A DNA stretch of 64,000 bases, from the NCBI RefSeq assembly GCF_009796285.1, contig NZ_CP047020.1, positions 1,488,001 through 1,552,000 of the forward strand, in the 5' to 3' direction. The position numbers and the translations under genes are program-made. The stretch is from Streptomyces broussonetiae. Its GTDB lineage: Bacteria; Actinomycetota; Actinomycetes; Streptomycetales; Streptomycetaceae. The first letter of the stretch is position 1, and every line of letters starts with the position of its first letter. Positions 52,728 to 62,949 of the stretch are shown here, piece by piece. Under the pieces are notes generated by a model that worked only from the letters and a program-made list of their open reading frames with translations, did not search any database and was not told the DNA's origin.

Positions 52728-54748
52728 CCGTCCACCTCCGAAGGCGTCAGGGAGCGTTCGAGCTTGAGGTACTCGGTGCGCGCCGCGGCGAGCATGTGCT
52801 CCATGCGCACCGGGCTGCCCGCCTCGGCGGCGAGGAAGGCACCCGCCAGCGCGATGTTGCGGATCGAGCCGCCCGCGACGGTGAGTTGGGCGAGTCGATC
52901 GGGGTCGAGTCCCTCCGTCGGCGTCCGCTCCGGGATGACGCGGCGCCAGATCTCGGCGCGCTCCGGCACGGACGGGAAGGGGAAGTCGACGACGAAGCGG
53001 ATCCGCCGCATGAAGGCGTTGTCCAGGGCCTTCTTCATGTTGGTGGTCAGGACGGCCAGTCCGCGGTAGGCCTCCATGCGCATCAGGAGGTAGCTGACCT
53101 CCAGGTTGGCGTACCGGTCGTGGCTGTCCTTGACCTCGCTGCGCTTGCCGAAGAGGGAGTCGGCCTCGTCGAAGAGCAGCAGGGCACCGCCGCGCTCGGC
53201 CGCGTCGAAGACCCGCCGGAGGTTCTTCTCCGTCTCACCGATGTACTTGCTGACCACCTGCGAGAGGTCGATGACGAAGAGGTCGACGCCCAGCTCCCCC
53301 GCCATGACCTCGGCGGCCAGCGTCTTCCCGGTGCCGGATCCGCCCGCGAAGAGCGCGGTGACGCCGAGCCCTCGGCGCAGCACGCCCTCGAATCCCCACT
53401 CCTGGTGGACCGTGGCCCGACGGCGCACATGCGCGACGATCTCGCGGAGGATCGCACGCTGGCGTTCGGCGACGACCAGGTCGTGCCAGCCTGCGCGCGG
53501 CTCCACCCGGCGGCCGAGTTCGTCGAGGGCCATACGGGCCTCCACCAGACCGGCGCGCCAGGCCAGTTGGGTCGGATCGCTGCCCCCGTCTGCGGAGCCC
53601 GAGGAACGCCGGACCGACGTCGCCGCCGAGCGGATGACGTGTGCCGGCAGCGAGAACTGGGCGACCAGCCCGCGAAGCCCGCTCTCGGTGACATCGGGAA
53701 GGCCGCCCAACGCGGCGGTCCAGACGTCCAGTTGTTCCTCGGCGGACAGCGCCGGAACGCTCACCCGCTCGGCGCGGGCGCGAGCGGTCGCGGGACGCGG
53801 ATCGTCGGCGGAGAGCACCAGCGGTACGGCGAGCCCGCCGGTCAGGGCGTCGACAGCGGCCGAGGTGTCCCGGGCGGACAGACCGGACGGCGCCTCGCCC
53901 AGCGAGACCGACGCACCGTCATTCGACTCCACCAGCAGGGCCGCGGGCAGCAGCACCGCCTCCCGCTGCCACAGCCGGGCGAGTCGGTCGCGCTCGCCGG
54001 GATCGGTCGGCAGGTCCTCGGCGGAGACCGCGTACAGGCTGAGCCCGGACTCGCGGGCCGCCGCGGCGGCGATCTCCCAGCGTGTCTGCCGGTCGGCCCC
54101 GACCAGCTCGACATGGGGCAGCGCGTCCAGCTCGGCCGCGGCCCAACTCACGGACACCTCATCCACGGTGCGCTCGTGCGCGGCCGGCAGGGCCTCCGCC
54201 GACGGGGTGATCCGCTTGAGCAGGCCGTGCAGGCGGACGTCCAGATAGTCGACACCGACCAGGAAGTGCAGGATCCGCTCGTCGATCCGCAGACGTGCGG
54301 CGGTGAGGGCCACCGTGCCGTCCCGGTCGTCGAGTTCGAGCAGCCGCCAGCGGCGCAGCGGTCCGACCGGGGCGAGTGCGCTCCAGTGCGTGTCGCCCAG
54401 GGCAGCCAGGGCGAGCGAGAAGGTCGGGTACGGCCGCGCCGGGTCACCGCCGGCCGCGGCGCAGCGGCTCGCGGTGGTGGAGTCCAGCTCGGCGGCGGCG
54501 GCAAGGACGAGGATGTCGCGCTCGAAGGGGCTCAGGCCGAAGCAGGAGCACAGGGTGCCCAGGGCGCTGCCGGGCTCCGGCTCGGGGCAGGCGGGCAGCT
54601 CGGACCGGGCGGTGGCGGTGGCCGTGCCGTCGCCGTCACGCCCGGACGCATGTGCGTCCAGCCGGGCCAGCACCGCCTCCACCGCCACCGCCAGCGTCTT
54701 GTGGTGCAGATCGCCGCCGCCCGGCACCTTCGCTCTCTCCCCTCCCAT
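52718..54748 (-). CDS. cis15: Cis15 AAA+ ATPase
   Basis: 676 residues. The C-terminal AAA+ module (about 440-640) has Walker A GGSGTGKT (469-476), Walker B ALLLFDEAD (522-530), sensor 1 in VLTTNMKKAL and an RRIRF arginine-finger region. The N-terminal half is a degenerate second ATPase-like and winged-helix region (LGTLCSCFGLSPFERDILVL). CIS ATPases of this family (Afp15/Pvc15) are needed for particle assembly or cargo loading but are not part of the finished particle. The ATG at 54748 follows the cap gene by 20 bases. The gene overlaps the small linker gene at its 3' end. Confidence 0.93.
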   Translation of the reverse strand: MGGERAKVPGGGDLHHKTLAVAVEAVLARLDAHASGRDGDGTATATARSELPACPEPEPGSALGTLCSCFGLSPFERDILVLAAAAELDSTTASRCAAAGGDPARPYPTFSLALAALGDTHWSALAPVGPLRRWRLLELDDRDGTVALTAARLRIDERILHFLVGVDYLDVRLHGLLKRITPSAEALPAAHERTVDEVSVSWAAAELDALPHVELVGADRQTRWEIAAAAARESGLSLYAVSAEDLPTDPGERDRLARLWQREAVLLPAALLVESNDGASVSLGEAPSGLSARDTSAAVDALTGGLAVPLVLSADDPRPATARARAERVSVPALSAEEQLDVWTAALGGLPDVTESGLRGLVAQFSLPAHVIRSAATSVRRSSGSADGGSDPTQLAWRAGLVEARMALDELGRRVEPRAGWHDLVVAERQRAILREIVAHVRRRATVHQEWGFEGVLRRGLGVTALFAGGSGTGKTLAAEVMAGELGVDLFVIDLSQVVSKYIGETEKNLRRVFDAAERGGALLLFDEADSLFGKRSEVKDSHDRYANLEVSYLLMRMEAYRGLAVLTTNMKKALDNAFMRRIRFVVDFPFPSVPERAEIWRRVIPERTPTEGLDPDRLAQLTVAGGSIRNIALAGAFLAAEAGSPVRMEHMLAAARTEYLKLERSLTPSEVDGWV

Positions 54749-54768
54749 GGCCGTGACTCCGCTCCCGC

Positions 54769-55386
54769 TCAGCCGGCATCCGGCACCGCGTGCACGGTGC
54801 GGGTCTTCACGGGCTTGGGCTCGACCGGCGTCGAACGGCCGTCGATCAGCACGGCGATGCCCTGGTAGATGAGGGAGAGGGCGTAGGGGGTGTTGTTCTG
54901 GTAGAGCATCCCCCAGAGCTTGGAGGTGTCGTCGATGTCCAGCGCGGTGGGTGTGAAGCGCACCCGCTGCGGGGCGGCGGCCAGGTCGGTGCCCTGCAGG
55001 TAGGGCTGCTCGGCGGCGGCCTCGATCATCGCCTTGGACAGCACCGGGCTCTCGTGCAGGGTACGCACTACGCAGCCCAGCAGTCGCTGCGGGATCAGCT
55101 CTGCCTCCTCGCCGTAGAAACTGATCAGGTAGTGCAGGTCGAGGGCGGCCGAGGGCCGGGTGAGCACGGTGCCGTCGGCCGCGCGGGTGGGCGCGTCCGT
55201 GCTGCGCAGCGAGGCGTTGGGCGTCACCTGGTACAGGAAGATGGTGATGGTCGGCTCGGCCGGCGGGTCCGTGGGCGGCTTGCGCGCGGCGACGTCGACG
55301 GCAAACGGGATGTCGGGTGCCAGCGACTGCGCGATCTGCTGGCGCAGGGCCTCGGTGACCGTGGCGACGGCGAGCGTGTTGCTCAT
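54769..55386 (-). CDS. cis16: Cis16 cap/tail-terminator protein (DUF4255)
   Basis: 205 residues, full length for DUF4255/Pvc16_N. Typical stretches are LAVATVTEALRQQIAQSL, EPTITIFLYQVTPNASLRST, AALDLHYLISFYGEEAEL and PQRLLGCVVRTLHESPVL. The family forms the hexameric cap that ends tube and sheath growth at the distal end. Its ATG overlaps the stop of the preceding linker gene (55383-55386). Confidence 0.92.
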   Translation of the reverse strand: MSNTLAVATVTEALRQQIAQSLAPDIPFAVDVAARKPPTDPPAEPTITIFLYQVTPNASLRSTDAPTRAADGTVLTRPSAALDLHYLISFYGEEAELIPQRLLGCVVRTLHESPVLSKAMIEAAAEQPYLQGTDLAAAPQRVRFTPTALDIDDTSKLWGMLYQNNTPYALSLIYQGIAVLIDGRSTPVEPKPVKTRTVHAVPDAG

Positions 55387-56153
55387 CGCTGAACCTCCCC
55401 TCGGGACAGGTACTTCTCCAGACTCAGGACGGGCGACTGCCGACCGGGCTGCTGTGCACGCTCACGCGGGCGTGCGGCAGCGTCGCCCCGCCGGCCCGCG
55501 GCGCGGACCTCGAGGCGGCCGATGCTGATGTGCACGGTGCGCTCCTGCGACCGTTGCCGCGCGTCGTCGCGGGCAGACCGGCGCCCGGCGGCGGCCTCGG
55601 CAGGCCGTGCCGCGGCCCGGGCGGGGACAGCGGTGGGGGGAGCTGCGGCCTCCCGACCGGCCGCGGCATCGATGTGACGCACCGTCAACTGGGTCGGCCG
55701 CCGTCCGGTGACCTGCGGTCGCCGTGTCGCATCACCACGCTCACCCTCTCCGGGGGCACGCGCCGCCGGCCGCGGAGCGGATTCGGTGACAGGCTGCGGG
55801 ACAGCGGCGGCGGTCAGCACCCCACGCTGCGGAGCGGTCTGTTCACGCAGCACCAACGGCAGCTGCCGAACGGATGCCTGGAAAGACATCGGACGGTCTC
55901 GCGGTTCCGTCGCAACCGGCTTTCGGCGCAAGGCTGTTGACTCCGTCCGACCCGTGGACTCCGTGGACTCCCGGTCCTCGAAGTCCAATCCGAGCGGCTC
56001 GACACGCGTCCCGAGGGCGTCCAGCCGCTCGAACGGACCCGGCAGACGCGGGCGCACCCGCACCACACCGGCGTCCGCAGCGCCGCCCGCGCCACCGGTG
56101 GGCACGGCCGCCGGAGCGGCCCGCCCCACCAGGCGGTCGAAGTGGTCAGACAT
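55383..56153 (-). CDS. CIS-associated disordered linker protein
   Basis: 256 residues, mostly disordered and rich in Ala, Arg, Pro and Thr. Only two parts look ordered: an N-terminal helix (MSDHFDRLVGRAA) and a C-terminal motif TVHISIGRLEVRAA followed by SPVLSLEKYLSRGE. The strand motif (h-x-I-x-I-G-x-L-x-V) is nearly repeated in the small protein before the DUF4157 effector (IRIDIGELTL). I know no function. Its position between the baseplate chaperone and cap genes, and overlaps at both ends (8 and 4 bases), tie it to the particle. It could be a docking adaptor. Confidence 0.7.
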   Translation of the reverse strand: MSDHFDRLVGRAAPAAVPTGGAGGAADAGVVRVRPRLPGPFERLDALGTRVEPLGLDFEDRESTESTGRTESTALRRKPVATEPRDRPMSFQASVRQLPLVLREQTAPQRGVLTAAAVPQPVTESAPRPAARAPGEGERGDATRRPQVTGRRPTQLTVRHIDAAAGREAAAPPTAVPARAAARPAEAAAGRRSARDDARQRSQERTVHISIGRLEVRAAGRRGDAAARPRERAQQPGRQSPVLSLEKYLSRGEVQR

Positions 56154-56892
56154 CCGCACACAGCTCCAGGTAGTAGCGGCGCCGCAGCGGGCTGAGCGCC
56201 AGGATCTCGGACTCGTTCCATCCGTAGTGGCCGGCGAGCAGATGGACGTCCTGCAGGGTGCCCCGCGCCCAGGCGTCCAGTTCGGCCCACAGGTACGAGG
56301 CGATGTCCAGCTCGGCGGTGGCCGCGTGACCGCAGGACGGACAGGCCAGGTTGAGCCGGACGTCGGCCCCCGGGTCGGCCTCGGCCGCGGCCCGGGCGAC
56401 GCGCTGCCGCACATGCTCGGGCAGTGTGTCGACATCCACCTCGGTTCCAAGACGTTCGGCGTGCAGTACGCAACGGGCTGCCAGTTCGGCTCCGGCCTGC
56501 GCGGAAGGCGAGGCCTCGACCGCCGCCAGGTCTCCGGCCGTCGGCAGCCGGAACCGCACCGTCCAGCCGTCGGCCTCGACGGCCAGCGGGCCGTCCGCGA
56601 CCTCGGCCGCCCCGGCGCCGACGACGTCCTGCACCCCGAGCGTGAACTCCATCTCCTCGGCACACTGACGGCACGTGACGCGCAACTCCAGCTGCTCCCC
56701 GAAGAGTTCACGGCGCAGCGCGAACAGATCGGCGTCGCGACGGCCGACCGGCACCGCGAGCAGTTCCTCGCTGCCCACGGTCGGCCGGGCGGCGGAGTGC
56801 AGCAGCAGGGCGCGCTGGGCGTAGCCCGCGACCTGCCCCGCCTCCCAGACCGCCAGCAGGGCCGCCGCGCCCACGGAGCGTTGCGAAATCAC
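56146..56892 (-). CDS. T4-type baseplate assembly (gp26/gp51-like) zinc-binding protein
   Basis: 248 residues. Two Cys pairs, C74-RQ-C77 and C184-PS-C187 (LACPSCGHA), form a likely zinc ribbon split by the rest of the domain, as in the T4_baseplate family of hub-assembly chaperones. The C-terminus HYGWNESEILALSPLRRRYYL resembles the short helix ('h..f.w...eil.l....r..y') found in tail chaperones downstream of tube genes. It probably helps build the baseplate hub. GTG 56892 lies six bases after the tube stop codon without a strong ribosome-binding site, which suggests re-initiation. Confidence 0.75.
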   Translation of the reverse strand: MISQRSVGAAALLAVWEAGQVAGYAQRALLLHSAARPTVGSEELLAVPVGRRDADLFALRRELFGEQLELRVTCRQCAEEMEFTLGVQDVVGAGAAEVADGPLAVEADGWTVRFRLPTAGDLAAVEASPSAQAGAELAARCVLHAERLGTEVDVDTLPEHVRQRVARAAAEADPGADVRLNLACPSCGHAATAELDIASYLWAELDAWARGTLQDVHLLAGHYGWNESEILALSPLRRRYYLELCADV

Positions 56893-56898
56893 TGTCGG

Positions 56899-57423
56899 CT
56901 ACGCGGGGTTGGTGTACGAGGGTTCCTGCGGCTCCGGAACCGCCCAGTCCCGGTCCCAGCCCTCGCACTCCAGCTTGAGGCTCTGAATGGCGACCGCGTT
57001 GGCGTTGGCGTCCATCTCGCCGAGCACCTGGTACTCGCTCGGCCAAGCCCGGAACACCTTGTGCGTGACGGCCACCTGGCCGGCCTCGTTGAGCACCTGG
57101 ATGACCAGGTCCTTGCGGAAGTCGGCGAGCGAGACCTCGGAGCCCAGCCCGGCGCCGACCTGCCAGACCTTGTTGGCCCAGCGGTCGAACTCCGCATCGT
57201 GGGTGACTCCGCGCTCCAGGGTGATCGCCTCGAACTCGGTACGGCCCGGAGACTTGCGCGGCGAGCTGGGATCGCCGCCGTTGCGGTGCTTGACCACCTC
57301 GGTGGTCCGCTTCAACGGGCTGATCTTGCTGACGCCCGCGACCACTCGGCCGTCCCAGACCACCAGGAACTTGAAGTTCTTGTAGGGGTCGAATCGTTGC
57401 GGGTTGACGGTGAACTCGGCCAT
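56899..57423 (-). CDS. cis1: Cis1 inner tube protein
   Basis: 174 residues, gp19/Hcp-like. The start FTVNPQRFDPYKNFKFLVVW is the typical tube N-terminus, followed by GVSKISPLKRTTEVVKHRNG (outer loop and helix) and DFRKDLVIQVLNEAGQVAVT, ending with ALNANANAVAIQ-like sequence and LKLECEGWDRDW. Hexameric rings of this protein stack to form the rigid tube that is driven through the target or host membrane. It lies 25 bases after the sheath gene. Only one tube gene is present, compared with two or more in AFP/PVC. Confidence 0.95.
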   Translation of the reverse strand: MAEFTVNPQRFDPYKNFKFLVVWDGRVVAGVSKISPLKRTTEVVKHRNGGDPSSPRKSPGRTEFEAITLERGVTHDAEFDRWANKVWQVGAGLGSEVSLADFRKDLVIQVLNEAGQVAVTHKVFRAWPSEYQVLGEMDANANAVAIQSLKLECEGWDRDWAVPEPQEPSYTNPA

Positions 57424-57448
57424 GAAAGCTGCTTCCTAACCCCTGAAC

Positions 57449-59296
<1,848 letters not shown>

Positions 59297-59697
59297 TTCC
59301 CCCTCCATTCCCTAGTCGCACCCGGGGACACGAAGAAGGAGGAAAACGCGCGCGAACCGGCGGACGGCGCAGTGCGTGGTCGCCGCCGCCCAACGTGCGT
59401 GGAGTCACGACACGCGGGCACCGGAAAGGGCCGGTGAGGCCGTTACTGATTCCCCCGTCGCGGCCCCCGCGGAACCTGTACCGCGGAGGCGCTGCGCTGG
59501 TTGTGTATGAAGTCCCTGGTGCCTGAGTGCAGGTCGAGTTTCACGGTCCGATTGCGCGCCAGTCAAGGACCGCACCGGGTCAGTTCTGGTCATTCCCGCC
59601 CGGAAACAGGGATCTGCACGCTTCGCCCCAACCTCCTTCACAACTCACTTGGTGAACGATCAACTCCCTTTGAACCAAGGGGACTTGAGACGGTGTC
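59297..59697 (-). promoter_or_regulatory. Leader/promoter region of the CIS operon
   Basis: About 400 bases without a gene, upstream of the sheath gene and by far the longest gap in the cluster. It contains CCGCGG-AACCTGTA-CCGCGG (59467-59486), an inverted repeat with a further symmetric core (GGAACCTGTACC), and AT-richer stretches around 59500-59660. The hairpin TTGAGAC-GGT-GTCTCAA (59685-59701) overlaps the holin-like gene's stop and may end its transcript. The main CIS promoter is expected here; no sigma-factor consensus is certain. Confidence 0.55.
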
Positions 59698-59994
59698 TCA
59701 ACCCCCCTCGGGGAGCTTGGTGTAGTCGATCGCGTGGCTGCCTGTGGCGGCGGTGGCTCCCGCGGGCGCGTAGGCCGGCGGCTTGGCCGCACCCAGGAAC
59801 CAGCCCCAGCGGGCGCCGTAGCGCTGCTCCAGCACGCGGAAGACCGCGTAGTAGACCGTGCCGAAGCCGGTGGTGAGTGCGGAGTTCACGGTGGCGTTGT
59901 TCAGATGGATGCCCAGTCGGGCAGCCTGCAGCACGACGAAGGCCACCAGGTAGGGCACGAACGTGCGCCAAAGGGACAGGAGTATCTGGTACAT
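59698..59994 (-). CDS. Small holin-like membrane protein
   Basis: 98 residues. One clear hydrophobic segment (TFVPYLVAFVVLQAARLGI, residues about 11-29) and a second amphipathic stretch (ALTTGFGTVYYAVFRVLEQ) are followed by a Gly/Ala/Pro tail. Size, topology and position 30 bases after a lysin gene suggest a holin or lysis-associated membrane protein. Alternatively it could be a membrane docking factor for the injection system. ATG 59994 has GAGGAACCG before it. Confidence 0.65.
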   Translation of the reverse strand: MYQILLSLWRTFVPYLVAFVVLQAARLGIHLNNATVNSALTTGFGTVYYAVFRVLEQRYGARWGWFLGAAKPPAYAPAGATAATGSHAIDYTKLPEGG

Positions 59995-60024
59995 GACGGT
60001 TCCTCAGTCTCTCCCGGCAGCAGG

Positions 60025-61764
60025 TCACTCGACGGCGAAGCCGTGCGCGTGACCGAGCCTGGTCAGCGAGTCCTTGCCGGGGATGCCATCGGCCATCATC
60101 CCGGTGTAGCCGTAGCGCTTCTGGAGCTGCGAGTAGGCGGTGACGGTCTTGGTGCCGAAGGAGCCGTCGACCCACTTGCGGTCGAGCAGGCTCTCTTCGG
60201 CCAGGGCGAGTTCGACGGTGAGGACGTGGTCCGGGTTGCTGGTGGCGCCCTGTGGGGCGCCCGGGTCGCGCCGTGCCGAGTCGACCACCTTGGCGTGCGC
60301 GACCGTGGCGAGCGGGATCGCACCGCGCAGCAGGGCACGCAGCGAACGTTCGCCGGGGACGCCGTCCGCGTCGGATCCGGAAAGCCCCCGACTATGCTGG
60401 AAATCCGCATAGTTGAGCGTGTCGGCATCCGTCCACTCGGGCCCGGGTCCGTCGTGATAGTGCTTGCCGAACCCGGCGCCGACCAGCGCCCGGCCGACCG
60501 CCGTGACGTGCATGCCCCTGGCCCCGAAGCCGTACTGCAGTCCGCCGAGGGTGACTTGACGGCGTGTCGGCTGATCCGGCTGTGGCTTGGGCTGCGGCTC
60601 GGGCTGCGGCGTGGGGCTGGTGCCCGAGCCCGACGGCCGCGGCGCCCCCTCGCGCACCCACGCGTAGAGCACGGGCCCGGGGCAGACGGTGGCGTACCCG
60701 TCCCGATGGCCCTTGATCTCCGGTCCGGCCGGGCCGTGCTTCTGGCAGTACTCGACCGCGTCCCGCAGACCGTTGAGCTGGTCCCAGGTGGGCGTGGTGG
60801 ACCCCGAGGAGCCGACCAGTGCGCAGACCGCGTAGTGCGCCTCGTTGAGCGGCACGTTTCCGTTGGCGCTGTTGCGTCGCTTCAGCCCACGGCCTTCGAA
60901 CACCACGCCGTGCTCACAGACCACGAAGCTGTAGCCGATGTCGGACCACTTGTCGAAGTCCATGTGCCCGCCCTGGATGCGGCGCACATACGCCGCGCAG
61001 GTGGAGTGCGGGCCGAAGGTGTAGGGCGTACCGAGGTAGTGGATCTTCACACCCTTGCGCGGCTCGTGGTACGGGATCGACCCGTTCGGCTCCCGCCAGG
61101 GGCGGGCGCCCCATTCCGCGCGGGAGACCAACTGAAGTCCCTGCCACGGGTGTGGGGGCGGCGTGGGATTCGGGCGGGGCTTGGGCTGCGGCTGTGGCTT
61201 GGTCGCCGTGGCGCCCGCCCACTCCCTCAGCTCCTGCATCGTGCCGTGGTACACGTCGATGTCCAGCGGCCGGTCGGTGTACTGATGGAACTTCCACGCG
61301 GCCCGGATCCTGGGGGCGCCCGGCTTGACGTAGTCCGCTATCCAGAGGAACTCACCCGCGTTGTCGTCGGTCCGGAACCAGTAGTCCTGACTGGTGTAGA
61401 GGCCGACCCGGTTGTCCGGATAGTGCCGCTTCACCGCCGCCAGCCACTGGTTCTTCACCTGGGTCGCGTGCGCGTCACTGACGTTCTGCCCGTAGGGCTC
61501 GAAGTCCAGCGCCAGCAGCTCGCCCTGCGGCACATGGCCGACCACCCTGCAGAAGTGGTCGATCTCGCCCTCCACCGGGTTCTCCGCGTGCAGGAAGTGG
61601 TAGTGCCCGACCACCAGTTTGCGGCGTCGAGCAACGGCCAACTTCTGCTTGTAACCGGCCTGTTCGGTGTGTGCCCCCTCGGTCGCCTTGATGAAGACGA
61701 AACCCGCGTCCCCCGGTATGCCCGACTGGAAGTCGGACACGTCGTATCCCTTGGCGAAAGCCAT
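60025..61764 (-). CDS. Modular cell-wall lysin: GH25-like, amidase_2/PGRP and repeat wall-binding domains
   Basis: About 579 residues in three parts. Residues 1-185 are a GH25 lysozyme-like barrel (GYDVSDFQ, FVFIKATEGAHT, VVGHYHFLHA, catalytic-type LALDFEPYG, YTSQDYW). Residues about 215-375 are a PGRP/amidase_2 domain (LVSRAEWGARPW, VKIHYLGT with His, IKGHRDGYATVCPG with His and Cys zinc ligands). After a Pro/Gln linker, residues about 420-579 hold two wall-binding-like units ending DGSFGTKTVTAYSQ and ADGIPGKDSLTRLGHAHGF, typical of Streptomyces phage lysins. Both catalytic domains appear intact. ATG 61764 follows GGGAGGA. No signal peptide is seen, so release needs a holin or lysis, and a holin-like gene follows. 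Confidence 0.9.
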   Translation of the reverse strand: MAFAKGYDVSDFQSGIPGDAGFVFIKATEGAHTEQAGYKQKLAVARRRKLVVGHYHFLHAENPVEGEIDHFCRVVGHVPQGELLALDFEPYGQNVSDAHATQVKNQWLAAVKRHYPDNRVGLYTSQDYWFRTDDNAGEFLWIADYVKPGAPRIRAAWKFHQYTDRPLDIDVYHGTMQELREWAGATATKPQPQPKPRPNPTPPPHPWQGLQLVSRAEWGARPWREPNGSIPYHEPRKGVKIHYLGTPYTFGPHSTCAAYVRRIQGGHMDFDKWSDIGYSFVVCEHGVVFEGRGLKRRNSANGNVPLNEAHYAVCALVGSSGSTTPTWDQLNGLRDAVEYCQKHGPAGPEIKGHRDGYATVCPGPVLYAWVREGAPRPSGSGTSPTPQPEPQPKPQPDQPTRRQVTLGGLQYGFGARGMHVTAVGRALVGAGFGKHYHDGPGPEWTDADTLNYADFQHSRGLSGSDADGVPGERSLRALLRGAIPLATVAHAKVVDSARRDPGAPQGATSNPDHVLTVELALAEESLLDRKWVDGSFGTKTVTAYSQLQKRYGYTGMMADGIPGKDSLTRLGHAHGFAVE

Positions 61765-62021
61765 CGACAGTCCTCCCGTTACCCTGATCGCCGACACGCC
61801 TGGCCCCAGCGATGGTCCATGGGTAACTCCCAGTAAAACCGCACCCGGAGCGACCCGTCACGCGGCCCTCAGGACTTTCATCGGTTTTCATCGGTCGACC
61901 CGGACAGTCTCCACACTTCGTCCACATGAGCCCCGAGTCTGTCGAGGGGCGCTGACCACCGCGGCCGACGCCTTGAACAACTCGACGTCGTCGGTGGGCA
62001 GTTGGGCGTTCGTCGAATTCG

Positions 62022-62665
62022 TCACCCGCCCTGCTTCGGCGCCTGGAAGCCGCCGATCCTGTGCTCGAGCAGTTCGGCCAGTCCCAGCGGAGTACGGCCT
62101 TCGAACATCGGACCGATGAGCTGCACTCCCACCGGCAGCCCCTCGGGGGACCGGCCCGTCGGTACGGCGGTTGCGGGCAGGCCGGGCATGGTGGCCAGAC
62201 CCGCCCAGACCAACTGGTCGAAGTACGGGTACGCGACACCGTCGATGTGGATCCACCGTTCCCTCGGACCGCAGTTGCTCGTGCCCCTCGACGGGAAGAC
62301 GTGCAACGGCGCTCGAGAACAGCAACTGCGTGCACAGCACCGACCTGCACCGCGTCCTCGGCCGGCATGTAGTTCCGGTGCAGCGGAATGCCCCTGGACG
62401 TGGGCAGCCCCGCAATGTTGTAGGACTCCTTGACCGTCACCGGAATGCCGAGCAGCGGCCGGTCCTCACCTCGGGCACGCGCCTGGTCGGCATCCCGCGC
62501 GGCAGCCCGTGCACGGTCGAAGTCCGGCACACAGATCGCGTTGACCGTCTTGTCGTCCCGCCCGATACGGGCGATCGCCCTCGCCGGTCAGTTCCGCCGA
62601 GGTCACTTCACCCGCACGCGAAGCAGCCGCGAGAACCTCGGTCGTCTGACAACTCCTGTGAGTCT
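62022..62665 (-). pseudogene. Amidase-signature enzyme, disrupted
   Basis: On the minus strand an N-terminal piece (TTEVLAAASRAGEVTSAELT) continues after a frameshift as PDFDRARAAARDADQARARG, LLGIPVTVKESYNIAGLPTS and RNYMPAEDAVQ. A C-terminal piece follows at once in another frame (IDGVAYPYFDQLVWAGLATM, PEGLPVGVQLIGPMFEGRTP). The VKES lysine is present, but the roughly 200-residue Gly/Ser-rich core with the catalytic Ser-cisSer is missing, so the enzyme is dead through a deletion plus frameshifts. The stretch 61765-62021 between it and the lysin gene holds nothing recognisable. Confidence 0.75.
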
Positions 62666-62835
62666 TCATCTGGCTGGTCCGGGACCGGCTGGCAGGGTTG
62701 ACGTCGGTCGCCTCGTCGTAGTCGTGACTCGTGACAAAAGTGGCCCCCACGGGTGCCTTGCCTATGAACTGTCCGACTATGGCGGGCGGTCGGCGCCGAC
62801 CCGGCCCACCTCGGTGGCCTGATAAGAAGCCTGCC

Positions 62836-62851
62836 CGGCCCCAAAGGGCCG
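62836..62851. other. Hairpin in the untranslated 5' end of the IS110 element
   Basis: CGGCCC-CAAA-GGGCCG is a perfect 6-base stem with a 4-base loop, 99 bases before the recombinase start. A second symmetric element, GGTCGGCGCCGACC (14-base perfect palindrome), lies at 62788-62801. IS110-group elements carry a structured bridge RNA in this position, so these may be parts of it. Confidence 0.35.
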
Positions 62852-62949
62852 TGGCCCGTCACAGTTCTGCCTCGAAGTGACCTCTCCCGGGCACGGCGCC
62901 GGTCCGCAGCGACCGGGACCACCGCCTCACGGAGAGGAACCCTGATCGC

